A DNA stretch of 64,000 nucleotides from NCBI GenBank assembly GCA_001798075.1, contig MGRG01000006.1, positions 62,001 to 126,000 on the forward strand, in the 5' to 3' direction. Numbering within the stretch: the first letter of the stretch is position 1; every line of letters begins with the position of its first letter. The position numbers and the translations under genes were made by a program. Positions 18,101 through 25,634 of this stretch are shown here, piece after piece. The notes beneath the pieces are model-generated. The model had not been told where the DNA came from. It ran no database searches and saw only the letters and a program-made list of their open reading frames with translations. The stretch comes from Deltaproteobacteria bacterium RIFCSPHIGHO2_01_FULL_43_49 (lineage in GTDB: Bacteria > UBA10199 > SPLOWO2-01-44-7).

Positions 18101-18425
18101 AGAAGTTTTTATTTTGAGAAGTAGGGAGACTCTGGCCAAGATTGGCACTGTTTACAACGTGGTGAGAGAAAGAATCCGGCGAATTGAGGTGTGTGCCATA
18201 CAACGCTGCCGTCCCCATGTGTTGCGGTATTTAAGGGAAATTGGCATGGGGGATATTTTGGATGAAAAAGATAAAAGAGCTACTGTGGAAACTGTCAGAG
18301 AGTTGAGAGATATTTTTTCCTTGGAAGAATTGGGGCGTATCATGGCTCGAGCCAATTTTGATCGTGAGCGTTGGGAGTTTTTGGCAGGTCAGATGCCCGA
18401 TGTAATTCCTTCACCCCCCAAGTAG
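15192..18425 (+). CDS. Large hypothetical protein with internal ~100-aa repeats and sigma-70 region-4-like C-terminus
   Basis: Repeated 'DxLE/Sx(I)xxWFxEV...I(I/V)WQFR...LA...YGxIxIrk...G.YEVV' units; C-term EVFILRSRETLAKIGTVYNVVRERIRRIEVCAIQRCRPHVL resembles sigma r4 helix-turn-helix. Confidence 0.6.
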   Translation: MNNVLIFTGRAALYTEAAATAVLEAEGNDLALSVATAQAAMTMSSEANGALVSEFVRVEQTGDRDKIAKFIHKKIPRGIWVKAMSYVEGVLLPPAKVETKTDSVPVATAVFAGAQVYASGDVAVTPTSTRIRRVTRAKYNLIVGNIDQSGPGVGESLSQFLKSLHGIASPYAVAIGMGEGASEEMVAGMWEGTYLPCSREVMENLAHVLGLDDGQKDNLLTQWGLDWLRYYETFHSVPQDLKENEKAVLLAVRLAIIRDHDGSIRSVEGVKVATLRRYLEMGLFPEHTDQRFSFAEVLGGLVGRDFLRSNLGRSILGEYWQPSRFEDFENITKEYCNEWFETVEAQHSGEKTKTIVVQYLLNEQGGMGSFGPLLLGQANRHQRYGKIYIKKRNDGKFEVVGANSPTATEKAIHFLRNSTLARAGSLIIRSDGFLGFKTISPEEMEELEASHIEDWFDEVTDRQEGIEPRIIVWQFRLHPPYGIIAPEALAISEASEDKHYGQIYIRKTKKGNYEVAHVKGNASEKIVGHLRRSNIVFKGALHIPSDVYVGLRGLRLEDLDELRPSYIDSFFEQVGRNHGGILPEEIIWQFRPSAEGLGYLNLLAVGEESSNYGHYGYVRIRRNLKGSYEVVSAKGAQAREVTERLRGTDLVKSETLRVRGNGFLGLSAFRMAELNELTGDDIEGWFQEVAKKKGWRRGRTIIWQFQMQYGGTLSSQKALALGEEGLQRYLSKIKIQRVEEGRYRIVSGSKDHGVAKVVAQLRVSPVAQGETPALLFPDSPRTQKEIIQDLAVQVLSMSDTDFAIMRAGGLPPNTPAEALVQQMDKNIRYAAAKIVQTWAVRGVSLEFEDVYRLARAFLPLFLKENKWNPDLGHILFYLGYFKAHLERRLAKQYPLMHEQMKAWRTGGKSELEKRHLRPHKEPAHQSEEKPTIWDRISGEIDLVKQEQLMLAVAHALYDFLASTRVKQIEKEVFILRSRETLAKIGTVYNVVRERIRRIEVCAIQRCRPHVLRYLREIGMGDILDEKDKRATVETVRELRDIFSLEELGRIMARANFDRERWEFLAGQMPDVIPSPPK

Positions 18426-19385
18426 AGAAGGGAGTTTTCTTAAAACAAGATCCTCTAACGTTTTTTTCAAATAAGGGCCATAATAGAGTGCCTCACAGCG
18501 GACCACTTGGGCAATACCAGCTTTTTTAGCCTCTGGAATAATTTCGTGATCAATTTCAAAAAGGGTTTCGATATGATCAGTTAAAAAACTGATCGGAACA
18601 ATGATGAGCTCTCGCACTCCCCTTGAGCCGAGCTCTTTTACAAACTTCATTGTGGAGGGTTTGAGCCATTCAATCGGTCCCACTTTACTTTGATAGGAAA
18701 GATAGCTGGGATTATCGCCGCCTAAATAAGTCATAATTTTCTCGCACGATTCTTTGACCTGTTTTGGATAAGGGTCTTTACGTTCTGTGACAAACGAAAC
18801 AGGAAGCCCGTGAGCTGTAAAAAGGATGGGGACAGTTTTTCGTATTTTTTCATCAAAAGAGTCGAGTGCTTTTTTGATGCTGTAGCACCATGCTGCAATA
18901 AATTGTGGCTGATCATACCACCATTCGACCAGTTGATAGGGAATGGTTAATCGTCTTGCATCATATGATTTTTGGAATTCTTGCAAAACGGAAAGAGTTG
19001 TTGCCGTTGAGTAGTGTGGAAACATAGGAATAACCACCATTCCTTTGGGTTGGAGAGAGGCTATTTGGGAAAGGGTTTCATCAATCGTTGGTTTCCAATA
19101 GCGCATTCCCACAAAAACGGGAATATCTAGGTTCGCTTTTTTGAAACCCTCCTCCAGATCGCGACAGATATTTTTTGATTGTTCGATGAGAGGGGAACGG
19201 CCTCCGATCAGTTTGTATTCCTCGATAACTTTTGGGGATCGATATTTGGCTATAATTTTCGCAAAAATCTCTTGTCCAAAAGGAAAAGGAAAAATTAAAC
19301 GATCCGAAAAAAGATTTTTTAAAAAGGGTTCGACATCGTCTAATTTTTCCGGCCCGCCAAAGTCCAGAAGTAAAACAGCAATCAT
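18411..19385 (-). CDS. hemH: Ferrochelatase
   Basis: VLLLDFGGPEKLDDVEPFLKNLFSD, LFTAHGLPVSFV, SYQSKVGPIEWLKP. Confidence 0.95.
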   Translation of the reverse strand: MIAVLLLDFGGPEKLDDVEPFLKNLFSDRLIFPFPFGQEIFAKIIAKYRSPKVIEEYKLIGGRSPLIEQSKNICRDLEEGFKKANLDIPVFVGMRYWKPTIDETLSQIASLQPKGMVVIPMFPHYSTATTLSVLQEFQKSYDARRLTIPYQLVEWWYDQPQFIAAWCYSIKKALDSFDEKIRKTVPILFTAHGLPVSFVTERKDPYPKQVKESCEKIMTYLGGDNPSYLSYQSKVGPIEWLKPSTMKFVKELGSRGVRELIIVPISFLTDHIETLFEIDHEIIPEAKKAGIAQVVRCEALYYGPYLKKTLEDLVLRKLPSLLGG

Positions 19386-20368
19386 GTTTTTTGTACCGTT
19401 TCTACAAACGCTGCTACATTTTCAACCGGTGTCTTTGGCAAGACGCCGTGGCCCAAGTTGGCGATATAACCTGCGTAGCCCTTCATGGTTTGTAACATAT
19501 CTTTGGTCTTTGAGCGAATTTCTTGGGGGGTGGCCTGCATTAAAATGTGGGGATTGAAATTACCTTGGATGGCTACATTATATAGTTTTGCCCTAGATAG
19601 TGGTGTTTCCCATCCCACAGAAATCACGTCACACCCGGTTCCTACCATTAAATCCAAAAGAGGTTCACTCTCTTTAACATATAGTATGATAGGAATATCG
19701 GTTGGCTTTAAGGCAGTGACGATATCCTTTATATAGGGGGCAGACCAGATGGCGTATTCTTCTGGGCTTAAAGTACCTCCCCAACTGTCAAAAATCTGAA
19801 TGCAATCGACACCTGCCTCAATTTTTGCCTGCAAATAGAAAATCGTTTCTTTCGTCAACCTTTCCAGAAGTTTTTGTAAGAATGGGGTAGGACCCACATT
19901 TTTTGAAGACTGCATCATATAAGAAGCGACGGTCCAAGGGCTTCCGGCAAAACCGATTAAAGCTGCATCTGATTTTATTTCATTTTTAATTTGTTTAAGA
20001 GCGTTGATCAAAAAAGCGATTTTCTCTTTATCAAAAGGCTTTAGCCCTTCTAAATCTTCTTCACTCGCAATCAACTTCGAAAACTTTGGCCCTTGCCCTT
20101 CAATGAATTTTAAATCCATTCCCATCACCATCGGCAGCAATAAGATGTCTGAAAAAACAATCACAGCATCCATTTGAAAGCGCCGCCACGGTTGCAAAGA
20201 AATTTCTGTAATCAGTTCATCGTTGGTAAGCATTTCAATAAAGCCATGTTGCGCACGAATTGCTTGATACTCAGGAAGATAACGCCCCGCCTGGCGCATC
20301 AGCCATACCGGTGGCCGATCTGAATTTTCACACCGAAGTGCTTTTAAAAATCGTTCTTTTGATTGCAT
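19382..20368 (-). CDS. hemE: Uroporphyrinogen decarboxylase
   Basis: RPPVWLMRQAGRYLPEYQ, GFAGSPWTVASYM, NLGHGVLPKTPVENV. Confidence 0.97.
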   Translation of the reverse strand: MQSKERFLKALRCENSDRPPVWLMRQAGRYLPEYQAIRAQHGFIEMLTNDELITEISLQPWRRFQMDAVIVFSDILLLPMVMGMDLKFIEGQGPKFSKLIASEEDLEGLKPFDKEKIAFLINALKQIKNEIKSDAALIGFAGSPWTVASYMMQSSKNVGPTPFLQKLLERLTKETIFYLQAKIEAGVDCIQIFDSWGGTLSPEEYAIWSAPYIKDIVTALKPTDIPIILYVKESEPLLDLMVGTGCDVISVGWETPLSRAKLYNVAIQGNFNPHILMQATPQEIRSKTKDMLQTMKGYAGYIANLGHGVLPKTPVENVAAFVETVQKT

Positions 20369-20409
20369 GGGTGCTGATCGCTAGCATATTGATTTATAGG
20401 TGTCACCAC

Positions 20410-20440
20410 ATACCGCCAGGTACCAGGTACCTGGCGGTAT
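20410..20440. repeat. Perfect palindrome
   Basis: ATACCGCCAGGTACC A GGTACCTGGCGGTAT, 15-bp arms, 1-nt centre. Confidence 0.85.
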
Positions 20441-20471
20441 TTTGTAACTGCTTAGAATTATTAGGGATTTT

Positions 20472-20501
20472 TAATGGCCCCTGCCCGGGGCCATTTTTTT
20501 T
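20472..20501 (+). terminator. Intrinsic-terminator-like hairpin
   Basis: ATGGCCCCTGCCCGGGGCCAT followed by T8. Confidence 0.7.
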
Positions 20502-20521
20502 AAAAAAATTTCAAAAAGTAA

Positions 20522-20547
20522 GCAACTTTTTTTTCAGCGTGACGATA
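20522..20547 (+). promoter_or_regulatory. GCAACT-N13-GACGATA promoter-like motif
   Basis: GCAACTTTTTTTTCAGCGTGACGATACCTATATTGG; matches motifs at other loci. Confidence 0.5.
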
Positions 20548-20587
20548 CCTATATTGGATAGGGAACTTATCAAATTAAGGAGGGATC

Positions 20588-21328
20588 ATGATTTCCGGTG
20601 GAGAATATTCAGTTAAGCTAAAAGTTGACGGTAAAGATGTAGACCATAAGTGTATTCAATTTGTTGATCCAGAAGATTCTAAAGCCATTGAAGAAAATTG
20701 CGTTCCAGAAAAAGATTTCAATGCGTTTGTGGACCATTTCATTGATGAATCTTTGTTGGTAGTTAGAACGAGACAATGTAAGGACGAAAAAGGCGAACCA
20801 GGTTTTTGTTGGGACTCTGAATATATAAGGGCCGTTCGATTTTTGGAAAAGACAAATGTAAGGGAGCGTATTCTTATTAGCACAACGCGTTGCAATGAAG
20901 TCAAGGATGCCTTGTCAAAATCTACAACTGATGAAGCAGCAGAAAAATGGACCGACGGCGATTATATTGATCACAATAATGCGGTATACGCAAGTTTTCC
21001 AGTCGATTGTAAGAAAGCCGGTATTTTAGCCGAGATTCTAGCTAAGACGAAAGATTTAATCTCAAAATGCAGTGGTCTTGAGCATACCGAATGTAATGTG
21101 GCATCAGAAGAGTGTGAATGGAAACCGGGAATAGGTCCCAACCAATGCACATTCGAAAAAAATGCATGCACCGAACCTGCTCGAAAGGCTCTAGAAGCAA
21201 AACAAAAAGCCGAAGCAGAAGCCAAAAAGAAAGAAGAGGCAGTGAAGAAAAAAGCCGAGAAGCCAGAAGATAGAAAACCAGCAAAAGCAAAAAAAGACAG
21301 TAAAATTGTTCCACTACCAGAAGAATAA
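20588..21328 (+). CDS. Hypothetical Cys-containing protein with K/E/A-rich C-terminus
   Basis: ORF with AGGAGG-like RBS (AAGGAGGGATC ATG); no family recognised. Confidence 0.6.
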   Translation: MISGGEYSVKLKVDGKDVDHKCIQFVDPEDSKAIEENCVPEKDFNAFVDHFIDESLLVVRTRQCKDEKGEPGFCWDSEYIRAVRFLEKTNVRERILISTTRCNEVKDALSKSTTDEAAEKWTDGDYIDHNNAVYASFPVDCKKAGILAEILAKTKDLISKCSGLEHTECNVASEECEWKPGIGPNQCTFEKNACTEPARKALEAKQKAEAEAKKKEEAVKKKAEKPEDRKPAKAKKDSKIVPLPEE

Positions 21329-21343
21329 AAGAAGGAGAACTTT

Positions 21344-22828
21344 ATGATTTCAGCAGGAGCACAAGACATCAACGCCATCAAGAAAGTGGCCAGGGAGCAT
21401 TTTCGCATTCCTGAGGAAAAAGTAGATGCTGTTGTCAAGCAATATGTAACACAGATGCGATTTGGCGTTGACAACATCTACGGAGACCCTGCCAAACCGT
21501 TGGTAATTGATGGAAAAGAAAATCCCCTAGCCTCTGGTACTGTGGAGAGAAAAAAACCAGAAAAACAAGCGGCGTTGGAAGACTGCTTTCTGGACGGCAA
21601 AATCAGAAAAGCCAAAGAGTTAGATGAATGTCGGGGAAAACCCGGGAAAGCAAATATCGATAAAGCCATCGATATGTTTCAAAATACGGGTGATAAATTT
21701 GTTATGACCCGTTATTTTGGTGGCACTGCCAATAACCCCTATGACTGGTTTGCTGCTGCTGCCAGACAATTGGGTGCGACGAGTGCTGCAGCCCCAAGCC
21801 CTGTCACAGGTGAAGTCATTACAAAAGTCGGTTGGGCAGGAGGTTTTGGTTTTCAAGGGGAAGCAGCCGTTATCGGGTCTTTTGAAGTGGCACCAAAATT
21901 AAAACTTGGATTTTTGTTTGCTCCTGAATTGGCTACTGAAAGTTCTCCCGGAAGTTATACCGGTGATCAAGCAATCGTCTCGGGAAAATATTTTAAAGAT
22001 GATTTACAAGGAGCCTGGGGTGGCGTTGCCTTCGAGGCGACTGTTGCCTATCAATTAGTTCCTAGTTTGGCTCTAAAAGGTGGTCTGGGATTGGTTTCCA
22101 GAGAACCCTATATCGGTTTGGGTGGAGAGGCAGGTGTTGAGTGGAAACCCTTAGACAAAATTAAGAATTCTAAAGGCAAGGAAGTTGATCCTTTAACCAT
22201 TTCTGCGACAGCAGTCGCTAGCAATAGTAATTTTGTTTCTGGAACATGGGGTTTAGGTGGCAAGTTAAACGCCAAGATTCAGTTGCCTTCTACATTGAAC
22301 GGAACAACAATTGAACTTGCTGCACTTGCTAGCGCTGGCAATCCAGAAGATAAAACAACATCGACTCCGGCTAATCCGACACATTATGAATTGAGAGCAA
22401 AAGCTTCTGCAAGGCCCTTTCATCCCGCTCACACAATTGGTGCGGAAGGACGAGCCCATTTTGCAACTCTCGAAAACCAACCAACGGCTAATTGGCAGAC
22501 ATTCAAACTAATGAACAATGTCGATTTGGGATTTATGGTTTTTGATCTCAATTATAGTTACCTGCATGGAAAATTGCCGGGTGGTGACTATAGAACGTTG
22601 ACACCGACATGTAGCCCGTTTGAACAGTGTGGGTCTCCCATTACTATTGGTCGAGTTGGGCATGCTGCAGAACTGCTTGTAGGTAAGCAATTTGGTCCTG
22701 TAACGCTTAAAGTTGGGCCTCAAGTTACCAACCAGGCGAATGAGATTCAATCCGAGGGAGAATCAGCAACAACAGATGATAAGGGATGGAAATTAGGTTT
22801 TGGAGCTAGTGCTGCAGTAGAATTTTAA
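21344..22828 (+). CDS. Hypothetical protein with outer-membrane beta-barrel-like C-terminal half
   Basis: Alternating amphipathic segments and C-terminal Phe (KLGFGASAAVEF); no classical signal peptide. Confidence 0.5.
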   Translation: MISAGAQDINAIKKVAREHFRIPEEKVDAVVKQYVTQMRFGVDNIYGDPAKPLVIDGKENPLASGTVERKKPEKQAALEDCFLDGKIRKAKELDECRGKPGKANIDKAIDMFQNTGDKFVMTRYFGGTANNPYDWFAAAARQLGATSAAAPSPVTGEVITKVGWAGGFGFQGEAAVIGSFEVAPKLKLGFLFAPELATESSPGSYTGDQAIVSGKYFKDDLQGAWGGVAFEATVAYQLVPSLALKGGLGLVSREPYIGLGGEAGVEWKPLDKIKNSKGKEVDPLTISATAVASNSNFVSGTWGLGGKLNAKIQLPSTLNGTTIELAALASAGNPEDKTTSTPANPTHYELRAKASARPFHPAHTIGAEGRAHFATLENQPTANWQTFKLMNNVDLGFMVFDLNYSYLHGKLPGGDYRTLTPTCSPFEQCGSPITIGRVGHAAELLVGKQFGPVTLKVGPQVTNQANEIQSEGESATTDDKGWKLGFGASAAVEF

Positions 22829-22852
22829 TTTTGAAAGGACAAGGGGTAAGGT

Positions 22853-25567
22853 ATGAAAAAACATAATACGAAACGATTCTTAGGGGGGATGGCTATCAGC
22901 CTCTTTTGGCTAATGGCAGGCTGTAGTGATGGGGTGCTTTCACTGGGTGGCGTTTTTGGTGAAGAAAACCCACTACCGCCGCCAACGATTAAAGATTTCA
23001 AAGCCGACCCCGTAACGGTTGAATACGGCGGGTCAACAACCTTATCCTGGGAAGTCAGCGAGGCTGATAAAGTAGAAATTGCCTCGACGAGTGCTACTAA
23101 CAAATTCAGTTATTCAACAGACAAAGATTTCAAATCAAAAACAATTGTTGAAGGTCTCAAAGAGACAACGACATTTATTTTGACAGCTACGAAGGAGGCT
23201 CCGAAATGTGAGGGAGAAGCGTGTCCAGCAGAGGTAAAGGCAGCCAAACAGACTCCATCTCCAGAACCGCAGCCGGCCCCCGCACCCGAAGGTGCACCGG
23301 AAGCTGCAATAGAAAATGCCCAAGTGGTGAAAAAATCGGTGACCGTGACTGTTAAAGGCTCTGGTGTGGCCCTGAACATTGAAGAATTTTTTTCAGAAAG
23401 TCCTGCAGTGGATGTTGGGGAACAAACAATTCTTCACTGGTCCGTGGTTCCAGAAGAGGCAGTCATCAATATCAAAGCCTCTACGGGTGAACCACCTGTC
23501 CAAGTTGATTGCGGTGTGGAAGCTTCCACAACCAAAGAGTTGGAATCAGAAACAGGTGAAGTCGTAGAAAATTTTAAACCTCAAGGTTGTGCGACTGTCT
23601 CGCCTACAGAAGATACTGTCTATACTTTGGAAGCTAAATTGGGCGAAGTAGTGGTTTCCAAAGAGTTGAGTGTGGCTGTTAACACCGATCCAAAAGTGGA
23701 TCTTTTAACTGTCAATGGTGTTTCTAGCTTGAAAGTCACTAGCTATCCACAGCCAGTCGAACTGGCTTGGAAGGCGAGACCCAAGAGTGCCAAGATCACC
23801 ATTAGCGCTGAACCTTCTGTCATTAGTAAGGATGGTTTGCCGACCGATAGCAGCGAAGTGGAAGGAAGTATGGCTGTTACAGTGCGGGGAGATACCACCT
23901 TCACCTTGACCGTTAAACTTGAAGGAAAGCCTGATGCGACTGCGCAAGCAAGTGTCACCGGATCTTTTAGCGCCGGTCTTGATTGTTCACAATTCTACGT
24001 GACAACAAACATGCTGACCCCTGTTTTGGAAGGTGAAAAGGTTGCCATTAGCTGGTCGATTCCAGAAATGGCAAAATCAGCGATTAACGCTATTCGTGTT
24101 ACTGATAGCATGGGTGATGGACCGGTCGTGGATCCTAAAGCCATGGACCATGCGGAAGTTTCTGCGAAGGCAGGTGGGTACAAAGTTTCTTTCCAAGCTC
24201 AAGGAAAAGATTATTGCCCCACAACAGTTCATATGCCGGTCGCGAGTTTGGAAGAATTAAGCCGCGACAAAGCAGTGCGTGTGGTGCAAGACGCCAGCAA
24301 GCCAAACGAGGCCTATGTCGGTCTTGATAAAGGATTCAATGGCGGCAAAATTCAACTTGTCCATTATGATCCGATTAGTCATGCCATGGAGGTCGATTTC
24401 TTCTCGGCTCTAAAAGGCTATGACCAACTGAATCAATATCTACAGGCTAGCTTCATGGAAAATATCGTTAAGACATTTCCTGTGAATGCGGTTGCCTCCT
24501 CTGCTAACCGTTTGTTTGTAGGAACGACAGGGGCTGTACTCTATCAAGATGGTGATCAATGGAATATTTTAGCGCCACTTAGGCACCGCGACTATACCAA
24601 AACTTATAAAGCAGAGGGTCACGATTCCTGTTTTGGCATGAAACAAAGCGGCAAGGTAGCTGCTGTAAAAGGTGATATCACAACCCTAAGACAAGTCTGT
24701 GATATGGTGGCTACCGAAGATGGCAAACTCTATGTCGCAACTGATCAAGGGCTCCATATTGTTGATGATGTGGAAGCCTACATTAAAGATAAGAATAACA
24801 AGAGATGGACAAATGTCGCAGAATTAAAAGACTCAATTGTCAACGATATTGAAATTGTGAAAGCAGGCAATGAAACGGCAGTGTTGGCCGCAGGGTCCAA
24901 AGGGGTTTACCATTATGATGCTGCCTCTTCAACATGGGCTCCATTAAATGGTGGAGCCCTAGGCGCTGAAGAGACTGGTGATCTCAAACCGGTCTATTCA
25001 ATAGCGGCTTTTATGGGTTACCTCGGCCCTGTGATAGCTATTTATCCTCCTCCTCCGCCAAGTTTAATCGTGGCTGCCGGAAGCCAAGATGGTGTCTATT
25101 TGAAAGATGTAACAGCCAAGGGAGCGTGGGTTAAAAAATCACTCCCTGTTTCTGCTGAAGAAAAAGCCGGCAAACCCGAAAATTATGAGAAAGTCTACAG
25201 TATTGCCTTGGATGTGAATGGGCTTTTCGTCGGAAGTAGTTCTGGTCTCTATGTCAGCCGCAACGGTGGTGAGAGCTTTGAAAGTGTGGCAACACCTCTT
25301 GTTACAGTGATTCATCCAGACGGTACCACATCTACTGAGGCTCCTGTGGTTCGCTCGATTAGTGTCTCTTCAGATGGCGATCCAGCAACGAAGGCGAATT
25401 ATACCCTCTATTTGGCAACAGAGCAGGGTTTGATTAGGGCCTTTATACCGGAGTGGAAGATGTCAGCCGTCGTGATTGACGACGATGGACTGGAGGGCCC
25501 AGTAGTTGCTCCTGTTCCAGCACAACCGGCAACACCGTCTGCAACAGGTACAGTTACTTTCTACTAG
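22853..25567 (+). CDS. Large lipoprotein with Ig-like and beta-propeller-like segments
   Basis: Signal MAISLFWLMAGCSDG lipobox; PVTVEYGGSTTLSWEV repeats; GLFVGSSSGLYVSRNGGESFE propeller-like. Confidence 0.65.
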   Translation: MKKHNTKRFLGGMAISLFWLMAGCSDGVLSLGGVFGEENPLPPPTIKDFKADPVTVEYGGSTTLSWEVSEADKVEIASTSATNKFSYSTDKDFKSKTIVEGLKETTTFILTATKEAPKCEGEACPAEVKAAKQTPSPEPQPAPAPEGAPEAAIENAQVVKKSVTVTVKGSGVALNIEEFFSESPAVDVGEQTILHWSVVPEEAVINIKASTGEPPVQVDCGVEASTTKELESETGEVVENFKPQGCATVSPTEDTVYTLEAKLGEVVVSKELSVAVNTDPKVDLLTVNGVSSLKVTSYPQPVELAWKARPKSAKITISAEPSVISKDGLPTDSSEVEGSMAVTVRGDTTFTLTVKLEGKPDATAQASVTGSFSAGLDCSQFYVTTNMLTPVLEGEKVAISWSIPEMAKSAINAIRVTDSMGDGPVVDPKAMDHAEVSAKAGGYKVSFQAQGKDYCPTTVHMPVASLEELSRDKAVRVVQDASKPNEAYVGLDKGFNGGKIQLVHYDPISHAMEVDFFSALKGYDQLNQYLQASFMENIVKTFPVNAVASSANRLFVGTTGAVLYQDGDQWNILAPLRHRDYTKTYKAEGHDSCFGMKQSGKVAAVKGDITTLRQVCDMVATEDGKLYVATDQGLHIVDDVEAYIKDKNNKRWTNVAELKDSIVNDIEIVKAGNETAVLAAGSKGVYHYDAASSTWAPLNGGALGAEETGDLKPVYSIAAFMGYLGPVIAIYPPPPPSLIVAAGSQDGVYLKDVTAKGAWVKKSLPVSAEEKAGKPENYEKVYSIALDVNGLFVGSSSGLYVSRNGGESFESVATPLVTVIHPDGTTSTEAPVVRSISVSSDGDPATKANYTLYLATEQGLIRAFIPEWKMSAVVIDDDGLEGPVVAPVPAQPATPSATGTVTFY

Positions 25568-25585
25568 CCTTATCTATTGGTTTTT

Positions 25586-25622
25586 ATATAAATGCCGCAT
25601 GTCGATGAGACGTGCGGCATTT
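25586..25622 (+). terminator. Terminator hairpin at end of lipoprotein gene
   Basis: AAATGCCGCATGTCGATGAGACGTGCGGCATTTTTGTTT. Confidence 0.75.
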
Positions 25623-25634
25623 TTGTTTCTACGA

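Noticed and set aside
20656-21477. Antisense ORFs over the 20588-21328 gene (e.g. 20971-21477 minus)
   Set aside because: Frame mirrors the K/E/A-rich sense coding; no RBS or family support.
25506-25634. N-terminal extension of the S8 protease ORF (MLLFQHNRQHRLQQ...)
   Set aside because: Overlaps the end of the upstream lipoprotein gene in another frame and the terminator hairpin; unlikely to be translated.
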